Origin: an uncultured Methanobrevibacter sp.
GTDB lineage: Archaea; Methanobacteriota; Methanobacteria; Methanobacteriales; Methanobacteriaceae
Assembly (NCBI RefSeq): GCF_902801725.1
Contig: NZ_CADCJB010000002.1
Span: 1 to 64,000 of the forward strand
Direction of reading: 5' to 3'
DNA: 64,000 nucleotides
Each line of letters begins with the position of its first letter. The first letter of the stretch is position 1. Below the pieces are notes generated by a model, which did no database searches, had not been told where the DNA came from, and worked only from the letters and a program-made list of their open reading frames with translations. Below, in pieces: positions 26,483 through 35,974 of this stretch. The translations under genes and the position numbers were made by a program.

Positions 26483-27419
26483 TTAAAACATATCCTTTTG
26501 ATTTTAATTCGTTTATTATTTTTTCAAGTTTTTCCTGGTTTGAAGCACAGATAACTGTAGATCTGTAATCCGACAGGTCATATAATTTATTCAGATAATC
26601 CTTCTTGTCTTCATTTTTGCTGATGTTGTTGATAAATTTGGCGGCAGATTTCATGTCTGAAACATTAATGTTTCTTACTAAAGGTTCCTTGAATCCGCTG
26701 ATGTTGTATGTGATTTTTTCAATGGACCCATTGTTTTCGTTAATGATGATGTTTATAACATCCTCCAATTCATCCACTTCATTGACAAGCTTTACTGTAG
26801 TGCATGACTTGTTTATTACCGATAATATATTGTCTATGGACTTTTCGATTGTTTCTGTACTGATTACAACAACATTATTTTTTTCAGCCTGTGTTAATAG
26901 GTGATCATGGATAATTCTATTTTCCTTAAAGTAATCCAGCTGCTTACCTCCTCTTTGTATTTGAACAGCTCTTTTGACAAACCGTTCTTTATGGGATTCT
27001 TCATCGGAGCTCAATACGAAAAAGTAAATGTTCGCATATTCCTCAAACTGTTCGGTATCGATTAGTCCAGGAACCAGATGAACCCCTTCAATAATGATGT
27101 CGTCATAGTCGGTTATTGCTCTTTGGATGATTTTTTCAAGGGCAGGAATAACGTAAGCCGCATGCTCATCAAAACCTGCAGATACCAAATCGCCATAGCT
27201 TTCAAAACGATTCCTATTTCTCAAATGTTTATAAGCATCATAAGATGAGCTGTGAAGTGCAGGTGCATATTCTTTTCCAATAATTCCACGAACAACCGCT
27301 CTAATAAAATCGCTTTCAATTAAATGTTTGATTTCTAATTGTTTGGCCAATTCAGCAGCTATGGTTGATTTTCCAATCCCAGATGCACTTCCAATTAAAA
27401 TTACATATGGTTTTCTCAT
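26475..27419 (-). CDS. 2-phosphoglycerate kinase
   Basis: 314 aa. P-loop GSASGIGKSTIAAELA near residues 10-25, then ESDFIRAVVRGIIGKEYAPA and SSYDAYKHLRNRNRF, which are typical of the archaeal 2-phosphoglycerate kinase that makes 2,3-bisphosphoglycerate. This feeds cyclic 2,3-diphosphoglycerate, a thermoprotectant and phosphate/energy store in Methanobacteriales. The C-terminal 110 residues form an extra domain. It overlaps the ZPR1 gene by eight bases, so translation is probably coupled. Confidence 0.88.
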   Translation of the reverse strand: MRKPYVILIGSASGIGKSTIAAELAKQLEIKHLIESDFIRAVVRGIIGKEYAPALHSSSYDAYKHLRNRNRFESYGDLVSAGFDEHAAYVIPALEKIIQRAITDYDDIIIEGVHLVPGLIDTEQFEEYANIYFFVLSSDEESHKERFVKRAVQIQRGGKQLDYFKENRIIHDHLLTQAEKNNVVVISTETIEKSIDNILSVINKSCTTVKLVNEVDELEDVINIIINENNGSIEKITYNISGFKEPLVRNINVSDMKSAAKFINNISKNEDKKDYLNKLYDLSDYRSTVICASNQEKLEKIINELKSKGYVLNE

Positions 27420-27604
27420 CTAAAATTCCCCTTTAATTTTTTTAATTAATATTATATTTGGTAATTATTATTCTTAAAACATTTACATTTATTAATATGA
27501 AAAATTATATTTAATAATATAATATTATTTTTATGATTTTTTCAAAAATAGTAGATAATAAATTACTGGGATAAATTACAAATTAAAAATTAGGGGTGAA
27601 ATTG

Positions 27605-28657
27605 TTGTATTCAATAAAATCAGTTAAAGATATTCAAGATTTAAATCCGTTCATTGTAGTAGGTTGTGGAGGCGGAGGTGAGAAATTCTCTAATCTTGAA
27701 GGAGTTGAAGCAGTAGGATTCATTGATGATAATGTTAATAAGCAAGGAAAAGAATTTTGCGGTTATACTGTTGCAGGTAGTCTGGAAGAATGTTTAAAAC
27801 AGGCACCTGATGCAAAGTCTCTTGTCATAATGTTGCCGATTGGTGCTGAAGGTGCTGCTTTAAAATATGCTGTTCAAGCTATCGATGCGGGATTGAATGT
27901 GGTCACTTCATTCAGGTCTTTATCTGTTAGCGAAAACTTGTCTTTAAAGAAATTTGCAACTTCAAAAGGTGTTGTAATTAAAGAGATTGGTCCTAGATTG
28001 GATGTTGTTGAGATGGTGGCTGGTGTGGCTCCTGAAAGGTCATGTGAAGTTTTACCGAAAATTTCCTATACTCCTAAGGCTCCAGTAATTTTTGTTGGAG
28101 GATCTTCCCAGGAATGTGGAAAAAGAACAACCACTAAACAGTTAGGTATTGCCTGTATGGAAAGAGATTTAACTCCTGCAATCATATCCACTGATGAGAT
28201 GGGATTGGAAGAACCGACTGATTTTAATTTTAGAGCAGGCAGTTTATCTGCAATGGATGTTCCTGCCGCTGTTTTATCTTCAATCAAATATGTTGAAGAA
28301 ACCAAAAATCCGGATATTATTTTTGTTGAAGGTCAATCCAGCCTAACAGAAGATGGAAATCCTCACCCAAGAGGTTTGTCTGCAGCGATTTTAATAGGAT
28401 GTGCTCCAGATGCTGTTATTGTTGGACATAGGCCAAATCACCCTTATAGGGAACCAAGAGGTATTGCAGAAGAAATCAAAGCTATTGAAGCTGTTGAACC
28501 TACAAAAGTTGTTGGTTTATCAATCAATCTTAGAAATGCAGACCCGGACATGACTCTTGAATCTTTTGAATCTGAATTTGGATTGCCTGCAGAGGATGTT
28601 TATAATAATGGGGCTGCTAAATTATTGGATGCTATTTTTAAATATTTAGAGGAGTAA
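27605..28657 (+). CDS. DUF1611 family P-loop protein
   Basis: About 350 aa. An N-terminal Rossmann-like domain ([19 protein letters not shown]) precedes a P-loop NTPase-like domain with the Walker-A variant [16 protein letters not shown] and motifs [33 protein letters not shown] and [14 protein letters not shown]. Some DUF1611 members (DgcN) act in D-glutamate metabolism; whether this applies here is unknown. The GGTGA site at 27595-27599 suggests TTG 27605 (or 27602) as start rather than GTG 27596, which sits inside it. The gene ends six bases before sepF, so the two are very likely co-transcribed. Confidence 0.85.
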   Translation: MYSIKSVKDIQDLNPFIVVGCGGGGEKFSNLEGVEAVGFIDDNVNKQGKEFCGYTVAGSLEECLKQAPDAKSLVIMLPIGAEGAALKYAVQAIDAGLNVVTSFRSLSVSENLSLKKFATSKGVVIKEIGPRLDVVEMVAGVAPERSCEVLPKISYTPKAPVIFVGGSSQECGKRTTTKQLGIACMERDLTPAIISTDEMGLEEPTDFNFRAGSLSAMDVPAAVLSSIKYVEETKNPDIIFVEGQSSLTEDGNPHPRGLSAAILIGCAPDAVIVGHRPNHPYREPRGIAEEIKAIEAVEPTKVVGLSINLRNADPDMTLESFESEFGLPAEDVYNNGAAKLLDAIFKYLEE

Positions 28658-28662
28658 TTATA

Positions 28663-29244
28663 ATGGGTTTTACAGATAATTTAAAAAGAAGTTTGGGATT
28701 CGAAGAAACAGAATCTCCTGACGGAAAAGATAATGATGAGCCTACTTTTTCCAGTATGTTTCATGATCTTACTGAAAATATCAAAAATGGAGTTTCCAAT
28801 CTGCAAAATTCCGCCAGAGATTATTCTCAAAATTCTGGTTCAGCACAAGATTATGAACCTAATGTAAACCATAATCAAGATAATTATCATAATTACAATC
28901 CTACTCAGGAACCTATGCCGACATCTGCTCCGATTTTTAATGATGCTGACGATTATGTGATTGTTCCTGAACAGTCATATTATGAAATTGCTCTCATAAG
29001 ACCAAAATCCATTGATGACGTTAATTATGTTGTTGACCAAGTGATTGAAGAGAAAAATCCGGTTATTTTGGATTTATCATTTTTGGAAAAAGAAAGTCCT
29101 GCTAATTTCAGATTGGCCGGAGACAAGATTAAAAAAATGAGGGAAAGATATGGAGCTCAAGCATTATTGCTTGCCCGTTCCGAAGAAAAGAATTTAATTA
29201 TCGTATCCCCTAACAAAGTCAAATTGGTTAACAAAAATAAGTAG
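28663..29244 (+). CDS. sepF: archaeal cell-division protein SepF
   Basis: 193 aa. The N-terminal peptide MGFTDNLKRSLGF is a likely amphipathic membrane-targeting helix. A long polar linker follows (residues 15-100, rich in N, D, Q and Y). Residues from about 105 hold the SepF core: YYEIALIRPKSIDDVNYVVD, then NPVILDLSFLEKES, ending ERYGAQALLLARSEEKNLII. Archaeal SepF anchors FtsZ to the membrane and has been studied in Methanobrevibacter. FtsZ is not in this window. The tight link to the DUF1611 gene is notable. Confidence 0.93.
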   Translation: MGFTDNLKRSLGFEETESPDGKDNDEPTFSSMFHDLTENIKNGVSNLQNSARDYSQNSGSAQDYEPNVNHNQDNYHNYNPTQEPMPTSAPIFNDADDYVIVPEQSYYEIALIRPKSIDDVNYVVDQVIEEKNPVILDLSFLEKESPANFRLAGDKIKKMRERYGAQALLLARSEEKNLIIVSPNKVKLVNKNK

Positions 29245-29259
29245 ATTAATTTCTACTTA
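29238..29259. terminator. bidirectional hairpin at the end of sepF and the TDT gene
   Basis: taagtaga (29238-29245) and tctactta (29252-29259) pair perfectly and cover both stop codons of the convergent genes. Confidence 0.55.
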
Positions 29260-30142
29260 AAAATTTGATATATTTTATTGTCACATATACTACTATAGCT
29301 GTAGCTATAACTGTTTCTATACTTAAAACATTATTTAAAATAATATTGAATCCTGTTTTTGACATTACTCCCTTTGTTGCAAGTCCACTTATGACAAATG
29401 GGAAAGTAAATGCTGCAAAGCTTGGGTAAAATTCCAAGTTTCTGTATTCTATGAATTTTGCCAATGCAAATATGTAAAACATGCAGGCAAATGTATACAT
29501 TCCAATTAAGAACTCTATTGATATATTATTGTATGAATTCAGATAACCTACAATCAATATGCTCATAACAGCTGTAAAAATACATATCAACGGTTTATTG
29601 GCATTTGGAATGTCTTTATGTTTGATGTATCTGTATATCACGAGAGGCAATGTCAATATCATCCCTATAAATCCAACCAAAAAGAAGATGAATCCTATTT
29701 CATCAAGATTGTGTGCATGTGCAGTAATTGCTCCCATGGTGATTCCTACAAACACTATCCAGTAGCTGGGATAGACTGTCGAAATATCAAAATTATGTAT
29801 TATGAAATGATGGGTAAAGTAAACTATCAGCAAAATATGCAAGGCTACACCCAATATCCAAATACTATATGCAATATCAGGCATAAATGTTATGAGATAT
29901 GTAGATAAAATCATCAAACTCATTGAAAAGGTACCTGAATTACTTGCAATTACTGGATTTTTAAAATCTTGTCTGATTTTTTCAGGGTATATGACTAGCT
30001 TTAAGAGTATTAAAATAAGAAATATCATACCTATTGTCCCGCAGATTGCCTTTAAGAGCGGATGAGTATCATTTAAAAGATTTCCAAGTGAGAAAAATGC
30101 TAGAATTAATCCGCATAGGGGAATAGGTATTTTTTCAATCAT
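29246..30142 (-). CDS. TDT/SLAC1-family (TehA-like) transporter
   Basis: 298 aa with about ten membrane segments. The N-terminus IPIPLCGLILAFFSLGNLL and segments such as YPSYWIVFVGITMGAITAH and FYPSFAAFTFPFVISGLATK match the tellurite-resistance/dicarboxylate transporter family, which includes anion channels. The substrate is unknown. Single gene. Confidence 0.85.
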   Translation of the reverse strand: MIEKIPIPLCGLILAFFSLGNLLNDTHPLLKAICGTIGMIFLILILLKLVIYPEKIRQDFKNPVIASNSGTFSMSLMILSTYLITFMPDIAYSIWILGVALHILLIVYFTHHFIIHNFDISTVYPSYWIVFVGITMGAITAHAHNLDEIGFIFFLVGFIGMILTLPLVIYRYIKHKDIPNANKPLICIFTAVMSILIVGYLNSYNNISIEFLIGMYTFACMFYIFALAKFIEYRNLEFYPSFAAFTFPFVISGLATKGVMSKTGFNIILNNVLSIETVIATAIVVYVTIKYIKFLSRN

Positions 30143-30193
30143 GTTATGATATTAGTTTTCAAAAAATAAAAATGATATTGGTTTTTGAAGGTA

Positions 30194-30949
30194 TCATAAT
30201 TTGAAGAAATCTTCTGCATTTTTATGGGATACCTTTTCAATATCATTTTTAGCATAACCAAGTCTTTCTAGCTCCCTAACTGTCTTTGGAACAGAAAGGG
30301 GATCTGATGGCTTGTTGCTGATGTCACTATTTAATAGGAACTTGTCAAATCCATATTCATCCAAAATTGATATTGCTTCAGTCTTGTCCATTTTCTGAGG
30401 CTGAACAGTTAAGCCAAGCATACAATCGGTATCTATGGCATCTTGCACAACATTTGGATTGACATGATCAATTACTGCCTGTTTTTCATCTAAATGTTGT
30501 GGTAAAATTTTTAAAATCTCTTTCAGAACTTCTTTTTTGTTCTTTCTTGGAGTATGGATAATTACATTGGATTTTGTTTCATCGGCAATGTCCAGTTGTC
30601 TTTTGAATATGTCGATTTCGGTGTCTGTCAAATCTTCAAGACCGATTTCTCCAATGGCTATTATTTGCTTGTTCTCTATCCATTTGTATATATTTTCAAA
30701 GATTTCATCAGGTTTAACGTTTGAATTTGTCGGATGTATTCCCAATGCTGCCTTCATATTGAGGCCGTGCTCTTTTGCCCTTTGAGTGTCCAATTCCAGA
30801 ATCCTATTGAGATGGTTTAGGAGAATCATTTCATGCTCTATTTTGTAGGGATAGTAGCTGCATGTGATGGCAGTGTCGATTCCCGCAAGATACATCTGTT
30901 CAAAATCTTCGCCGCTTCTTGAATCTGCGTGCATGTGTGTGTCAATCAT
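30194..30949 (-). CDS. TatD-like archaeal amidohydrolase
   Basis: 251 aa. First-strand metal ligands are present (MIDTHMHADSRSGEDF, H-x-H), then ALGIHPTNSNV, IIAIGEIGLEDL, VIIHTPRKNK, VIDHVNPNV and the terminal LLNSDISNKPSDPLSVPKT. It is the archaeal branch of TatD-related metal-dependent hydrolases, distinct from the TatD at 16.3-17.1 kb, which has altered first ligands. The substrate is unknown. It stands alone between the TDT transporter and a divergent regulator. Confidence 0.85.
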   Translation of the reverse strand: MIDTHMHADSRSGEDFEQMYLAGIDTAITCSYYPYKIEHEMILLNHLNRILELDTQRAKEHGLNMKAALGIHPTNSNVKPDEIFENIYKWIENKQIIAIGEIGLEDLTDTEIDIFKRQLDIADETKSNVIIHTPRKNKKEVLKEILKILPQHLDEKQAVIDHVNPNVVQDAIDTDCMLGLTVQPQKMDKTEAISILDEYGFDKFLLNSDISNKPSDPLSVPKTVRELERLGYAKNDIEKVSHKNAEDFFKL

Positions 30950-31134
30950 TTTTATCCCATTGTATTATTTTTTCCAATTTTAGTTTGTTGTTTATCTTTA
31001 AAAAAAATATCTAAAAAGTTCTATCTTTTTATACTTTTGGGAAGTGTTACTTCTTGCATTTGTTCACTTCAAGAGATTTTATATTTTTAGTAATAAAAAT
31101 AATAGATTAAGTAATACTAATAGGTGGTCTTACA

Positions 31135-31911
31135 TTGGTAGAAAACAAAAGTTATTTAGAAAGTTATAAATCAATATCTAATGAAGTAAAGCATATAACA
31201 AACTCCATATCTCGGTTAAAAGTGCTTGCTACGTTATATGAACATCCGAAAAACATGAAGGACTTGACTGTAGATACAGGATTGAGCTATAGTTCAGTAT
31301 CAAGTACAATGCATAAGCTGGAATTGGAAGGTTACATTTACCGTGAATCCAGCAAATACTATCTGTCCAATTGCATGAGATTAAAAATAGAGAATATCTT
31401 GGAGCTTAATGATATTATCAATACATTAAATAAATTTTTTAATATATTGGATAAGCATTTGGTTGATGTTATTCCGAATGAGTCCGTTGCTGAATTGTAT
31501 CTCATTGGCCGGGCCAGTCTGATTGAATCCAAAGAAATTGATGCATATAGAACTTATAATTATATTGTAAATGCTTTGAAAGAGGCTAGTGAAGTGAAAT
31601 GCATTTTGCCGTTTTATTATGAAGAGTTTAATAGGGAATTGGAGATTTTGGTTGAAAACGAAAAGGATATAGAAGCTATTGTCAGTGAAAATATTTTAGG
31701 TATTATGGAAAAGAACTCAAAGATTAAAAAATTGTCTTCATATAATGGGGAAAATAACTTCCTATTGATTATTACTGATACTGTGATGGTATTCGGTCTG
31801 TTTAAGGAAGATGGTTATTTTGACCAGAACAGGTTGCTGATTTCTAAACATGATGATTCGATTAAATGGGCACTTGGTCTGTTTGAAAATTTTAAAAAGG
31901 AGAATAAATGA
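31135..31911 (+). CDS. FilR1-like winged-helix transcriptional regulator
   Basis: 258 aa. The N-terminal winged helix-turn-helix (RLKVLATLYEHPKNMKDLTV, YSSVSSTMHKLELEGYIYRE, residues 27-80) precedes an alpha/beta sensor domain resembling the middle domain of the methanogenesis regulator FilR1 (DUF1724). The start is TTG 31135, preceded by AGGTGG seven bases upstream; no nearby ATG fits. The target genes are unknown. It converges on glyS and ends within a shared hairpin. Confidence 0.8.
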   Translation: MVENKSYLESYKSISNEVKHITNSISRLKVLATLYEHPKNMKDLTVDTGLSYSSVSSTMHKLELEGYIYRESSKYYLSNCMRLKIENILELNDIINTLNKFFNILDKHLVDVIPNESVAELYLIGRASLIESKEIDAYRTYNYIVNALKEASEVKCILPFYYEEFNRELEILVENEKDIEAIVSENILGIMEKNSKIKKLSSYNGENNFLLIITDTVMVFGLFKEDGYFDQNRLLISKHDDSIKWALGLFENFKKENK

Positions 31912-31928
31912 GTTTTGAACTCATTTAT
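31904..31928. terminator. bidirectional hairpin between the regulator and glyS
   Basis: Perfect 11-bp arms ataaatgagtt (31904-31914) and aactcatttat (31918-31928) with a three-base loop; both stop codons lie inside the hairpin. Confidence 0.6.
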
Positions 31929-33615
31929 AATATTTTTCCAGATATTCATTCAGTTCATCGATAGCTATTCTTTCCTGAGCTTCGCTGTCTCTGTCTCTCA
32001 CGGTAACTTGATTGTCATCAAGAGTATCAAAATCAATTGTAACTGCAAGAGGAATACCAATTTCATCAGCTCGGGCATATCTTTTTCCTATTGTTCCGGC
32101 GGCATCGTATTCAACTTTAAATCCTGACATTCTTAACTTTTCAGTTAATTGCTGAGCTATTTCACGAGGACCTTCCTTGTTAACAAGAGGGAATACTCCT
32201 ACTTGAACTGGAGCTACTGACTTGTTAAATTTGAAGTAGTCTTTTTCCTCGGTTTCGGTAAATGAATGCAATAATACGGAGTAGAGTATACGGTCGATAC
32301 CGAATGAAGGTTCAATTACGTGGGGGATGATTTTTTCACCGGTAATTTCCTCTTCAATGTCTTCAAAGATGAGCAAATCTTCATCAACTTCATAGACTTT
32401 GTCCAATTCCACACTAAATTTGCCGTCATTTTCAAGGGCGGCTTTTATTTCTTCAGGGTCAGCATCTTCAATGGCCTGTTTTACTTTAGGTGAATCTCCT
32501 TTGAACACGGGTCCGAATTTTGATAAATTAGGTTTTACAATAGTTCTTTGAACTTTTTTAGGTTCATCATATTCAACGAACACATTCAAATCGTCATTAC
32601 TGAATTCTGAGTGGGAAGATAAGTCGTAATTTCCTCTGTCTGCGATTCCAATAATTTCAACCCAACCGTATTTGTCAGTTTTAACTTCAACATCCCAACA
32701 GTCAAGGGCATAGTGTGCCATTTCCCCTTTTAAATGCTGTCTGAATCTTAAAACATCATTAGGTATTCCAATTTCATTCAAAAATTTACGTGCTAAATAT
32801 AATTGATAGATGAGCATTTCATTTGCAACAATTCCTTTGTCAAGAGCTTCACGTGCAGTGATTTTAATTGGCTCCGTATTGTTTTCCTGAACTTCCTGTG
32901 AATTCAAGGTCAATATCTCATTTTCGATTTGTGCGAATTTTGGATGGGTTTTATCTTTTGGATTTAAGAATATTTCAGCTTCAGCTTGTGTGAATTCTCT
33001 GAGCCTGATTACTCCTTGTCTTGGTGATATTTCATTTCTGTATGCTTTTCCAAGTTGAACTACTCCAAATGGAAGTTTTCCCCTGAAAAATCTTTCTAAA
33101 CGTTTGAACAAAATAAATATTCCTTGGGCGGTTTCAGGTCTCATATAACCTACTTTGTCTCCTTTTGCTCCTATTTCGGTTTTGAACATTAGGTTATAGT
33201 TCCAGATATTTGACAATTTTCCGCCACACTCTGGACAGGTAATGTTATTGTCGATGACTATTTGGTCAAGCTCTTCATTTTCTAGGCTTTCTACATCTTC
33301 TCCTATTACTTCCTCAATGATGTGGTCTGCTCTGAATACTTCTCCGCATTCTTCACATTTGCACATTGGATCAGTGAAGTTATCAACGTGTCCTGATGCT
33401 TTTAAAACTTCTTTAGGCATTACTGTAGGACCTTCTATTTCATAAAAGCCTTCTCCTGAAACGTATTGCTTTCTCCACTTTTGCATGATGTTGTTTTTTA
33501 AACTTGCTCCAAGAGGTCCATAATCTGTAAAACCGGATACTCCGGAATAAATCTCAAAAGACGGCCATAAAAATCCTCTTTTGGCACTGATATTACTCAT
33601 TTTATCATGATTCAT
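31921..33615 (-). CDS. glyS: glycyl-tRNA synthetase
   Basis: 564 aa class II synthetase of the archaeal/eukaryotic alpha2 type. Seen are the N-terminal FLWPSFEIYSGVSGFTDYGP, motif 2 (YRNEISPRQGVIRLREFTQA), motif 3 (EPSFGIDRILYSVLLHSF) and the C-terminal anticodon-binding domain (VAPVQVGVFPLVN). A CxxC pair (CKCEECGEVF and CPECGGKL) provides a zinc ribbon insert near residues 82-137. It charges tRNA-Gly. It is followed upstream on the same strand by dcd, 12 bases away. Confidence 0.97.
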   Translation of the reverse strand: MNHDKMSNISAKRGFLWPSFEIYSGVSGFTDYGPLGASLKNNIMQKWRKQYVSGEGFYEIEGPTVMPKEVLKASGHVDNFTDPMCKCEECGEVFRADHIIEEVIGEDVESLENEELDQIVIDNNITCPECGGKLSNIWNYNLMFKTEIGAKGDKVGYMRPETAQGIFILFKRLERFFRGKLPFGVVQLGKAYRNEISPRQGVIRLREFTQAEAEIFLNPKDKTHPKFAQIENEILTLNSQEVQENNTEPIKITAREALDKGIVANEMLIYQLYLARKFLNEIGIPNDVLRFRQHLKGEMAHYALDCWDVEVKTDKYGWVEIIGIADRGNYDLSSHSEFSNDDLNVFVEYDEPKKVQRTIVKPNLSKFGPVFKGDSPKVKQAIEDADPEEIKAALENDGKFSVELDKVYEVDEDLLIFEDIEEEITGEKIIPHVIEPSFGIDRILYSVLLHSFTETEEKDYFKFNKSVAPVQVGVFPLVNKEGPREIAQQLTEKLRMSGFKVEYDAAGTIGKRYARADEIGIPLAVTIDFDTLDDNQVTVRDRDSEAQERIAIDELNEYLEKYYK

Positions 33616-33627
33616 AAATATTAACTC

Positions 33628-34215
33628 CTAATCTTTTTTTAATTCATAATCTAATTTTACCCTACTGCTTTCGGGACGGGTTTGGCCCATATATTTACTA
33701 TTTCTTTCAGGGTGTCCGTAAGGAATTTCTGAAGGGGTTGTCATTGTTTCAAACACTATTTGGCATACCCTTTGGCCTGGATAAAGCGCTACAGGCATAG
33801 CTCCGATGTTGGATATTTCCAATGTGATTTTCCCTTCAAATCCAGGATCAATAAATCCTGCGGTAACGTGCATTGTAACACCTAACCTGCCCATACTTGA
33901 ACGGCCTTCCACTCTTGCCACTAAGTCTTCAGGCACTTTAACATATTCTAGGGTTGTTGCAAGTGCGAATTCATTGGGGTGTATGATGAATGCTTCACCC
34001 TCTTCAACTGTAGTGTATTCCATATAGGAGGCAATGTCCTCTTCATCTTTAGGATCTATGTAAGGTTTTCTGATTACTTTAAATACTTTAAATTCATCTC
34101 CCAGTCTCATGTCGATAGAAGATGGCTGAATTTGTTTTTCATTTAAAAGGGGGTCAATAACTATTTTTCCCTCTTCCAAATATTCTTTTATAGTTTTATC
34201 GCTTAAGATTGCCAT
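33628..34215 (-). CDS. dcd: dCTP deaminase (possibly bifunctional dCTP deaminase/dUTPase)
   Basis: 195 aa from ATG 34215, chosen because it follows a GTGA ribosome site and begins MAILSDKTIKEYLEEGKI, the family start. A longer open frame reaches 34257 but would overlap the upstream Fe-S gene. Motifs: IQPSSIDMRLGDEF, VARVEGRSSMGRLG, TAGFIDPGFEGKITLEISN and the C-terminal YMGQTRPESSRV. It makes dUTP (or directly dUMP in bifunctional archaeal versions) for thymidylate synthesis. The sequence alone does not settle bifunctionality. Confidence 0.94.
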   Translation of the reverse strand: MAILSDKTIKEYLEEGKIVIDPLLNEKQIQPSSIDMRLGDEFKVFKVIRKPYIDPKDEEDIASYMEYTTVEEGEAFIIHPNEFALATTLEYVKVPEDLVARVEGRSSMGRLGVTMHVTAGFIDPGFEGKITLEISNIGAMPVALYPGQRVCQIVFETMTTPSEIPYGHPERNSKYMGQTRPESSRVKLDYELKKD

Positions 34216-34228
34216 TTTTTCACAAACA

Positions 34229-35056
34229 TTATAATTCTTTTTCAAATAAATTGTCAATTCTATTGATTACATTATCAATAGTCTTATCATCATAATCAAT
34301 TGTAATTGCATCAAATTTGCAAGTATTAACGCAAAGGCCACAGCCTTTACAGTTGTCATAGTCAATAGTTATTTTATTGTCCTTTAAATCGATTGCCTGG
34401 AACATGCAGATTTCATTCAAACATTTTTTACATAGTCTGCAGCTTTCTTCATTAATCTTGACACTAATTCCGTCAAGCTTTTCCAATTTGCCGCTTATAT
34501 CCTTATCCAGGTTTGGATATACTTTCCACAGACAGCAGCAAGGACAGCAGTGGCATATTGTCAGCAGCCCTTCTCCCGGATGCACGTTCATCCAAACGGT
34601 ATCAATTTTATTTCTTCCGATAATATGACTCAAACCGGCTGCATCAGCTTTATCGACTTGAGCTAAAGCTTCTTCTACAGTTGCCTTTTTACCGATATGT
34701 TCCGGAATCTTTTTGGATGTGGGACCAAGAAAAATGCATCCTATGTCCTGGGGATAGTCCTTACAGCCATTAGATGATCTGCATAAACATGAATTCATAA
34801 TTACAATGTCGTCGGTGCGCCTGATTACTTCTTTTATTATTGCAGTAGGTAAGAATTCGGAGCCTGAAGATTCTATTTTCTTGTTGATATTGATCGTATT
34901 TGGTATAACAACAATTTCATCATCTTCAAAAAGCATTTTGTCAATGATTTTTTTGTAGGTATTTGACTTTTTGGTAATCTCGGCTATCCAAAATCTCCAA
35001 TTAAATATGTATTTGAGGGTGAATATGCTAATATCCACAAATCTAGGCCGTCTCAT
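34229..35056 (-). CDS. 4Fe-4S ferredoxin-type protein
   Basis: 275 aa. Central cysteine clusters (SCLCRSSNGCKDYPQDIGC and CHCCPCCC) are followed by two C-terminal ferredoxin motifs (CRLCKKCLNEIC and CKGCGLCVNTC, residues of about 205-250). The central region is of the type seen in methanogen Fe-S proteins with an extra CxxxC-rich site. It is probably a cytosolic electron carrier or Fe-S enzyme; partners are unknown. Four-base overlap with the TrmJ-like gene upstream. Confidence 0.82.
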   Translation of the reverse strand: MRRPRFVDISIFTLKYIFNWRFWIAEITKKSNTYKKIIDKMLFEDDEIVVIPNTININKKIESSGSEFLPTAIIKEVIRRTDDIVIMNSCLCRSSNGCKDYPQDIGCIFLGPTSKKIPEHIGKKATVEEALAQVDKADAAGLSHIIGRNKIDTVWMNVHPGEGLLTICHCCPCCCLWKVYPNLDKDISGKLEKLDGISVKINEESCRLCKKCLNEICMFQAIDLKDNKITIDYDNCKGCGLCVNTCKFDAITIDYDDKTIDNVINRIDNLFEKEL

Positions 35057-35961
35057 TGTTCACCAAGTTTATTCTTTAGTCGTCTTAATATTCCTTTAAA
35101 TGTATGTGCTTCTCTGCTTGTTATGAATGCCCTTGAAATGATATTGTTAAAGGTTTTTAATCCGTTTTTCTTTTTGTGTTCCGGAATGTCGAGATAATCA
35201 ATTAAATCTTTCATATCTTTTAATAAATAATCCTTTTCAAGTGCTGTACTTTCATTTAAACCTTCAACACCAAATTCGTGCTTATTTTTAAATAATTCAT
35301 AAAAGATTATCGCAGCAGCATGTGAAATGTTCATGATAGGATAAGTTGGATCTGTTGGAATGGACACGCAGATATCGCAATCGCTTATCTCTTTATTTGT
35401 AAGTCCATCTCCCTCTCTTCCGAATAATATTGCTATTTTATTTGATACATTTAGTGATTTACCAAGCTCTTCGGGTTTAATCGGAATTCTTGAGAGATTG
35501 TAGCTTCCTCCAGCCATGCCTGTTGAACCAACCTTAAAGTCAATTCTTTGTGACTGGTAGAATTCATCCAAGGTTTTGTAGATTTTAGCATTCTCTACAA
35601 TGTATCTCCCATGGGTGGCCTGGTAATAGGCTTCGTTAGTCAATTTTGGAGGATTTATTAACACCAGATTTTTCAATCCAAAGTTTGCCATTGTTCTTGC
35701 AAGAAAACCTATATTTCCGGGGGTTTCGCATTCTACAAATACGATGTAAATGTTGTCCTTGAAAAGGTTGATTTCTTTTTCTTCTCTATCTCTTATGAGC
35801 TTTGATCTTGCGGTTCCTCTGGATTGAGGCCTTGGCTTTGATTTCTTGCTGGAAGTTGATTTCTTTTCTGCTTTGCTTTCTTCCTCCTTTTCAGGTGAAC
35901 TCATTGCAGTGGTCTCAACCACTTTCTGTTCACTTACAGCAGTGTCTCCTATATTAATCAA
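35053..35961 (-). CDS. TrmJ/SpoU family tRNA 2'-O-methyltransferase
   Basis: 302 aa. A lysine/serine-rich, probably disordered N-terminus of about 68 residues is followed by a SPOUT fold: VFVECETPGNIGFLARTMAN, then YYQATHGRYIVENA, and the AdoMet knot motifs ILFGREGDGLTNKEI and PIMNISHAAAIIFYEL. It resembles TrmJ, which 2'-O-methylates position 32 of tRNAs. The start is uncertain: TTG 35961 lies next to GAGGAG, while an ATG 19 codons later would give a shorter tail. It lies 13 bases after tfrB. Confidence 0.88.
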   Translation of the reverse strand: MINIGDTAVSEQKVVETTAMSSPEKEEESKAEKKSTSSKKSKPRPQSRGTARSKLIRDREEKEINLFKDNIYIVFVECETPGNIGFLARTMANFGLKNLVLINPPKLTNEAYYQATHGRYIVENAKIYKTLDEFYQSQRIDFKVGSTGMAGGSYNLSRIPIKPEELGKSLNVSNKIAILFGREGDGLTNKEISDCDICVSIPTDPTYPIMNISHAAAIIFYELFKNKHEFGVEGLNESTALEKDYLLKDMKDLIDYLDIPEHKKKNGLKTFNNIISRAFITSREAHTFKGILRRLKNKLGEQ

Positions 35962-35974
35962 CTCCTCATTAAGT

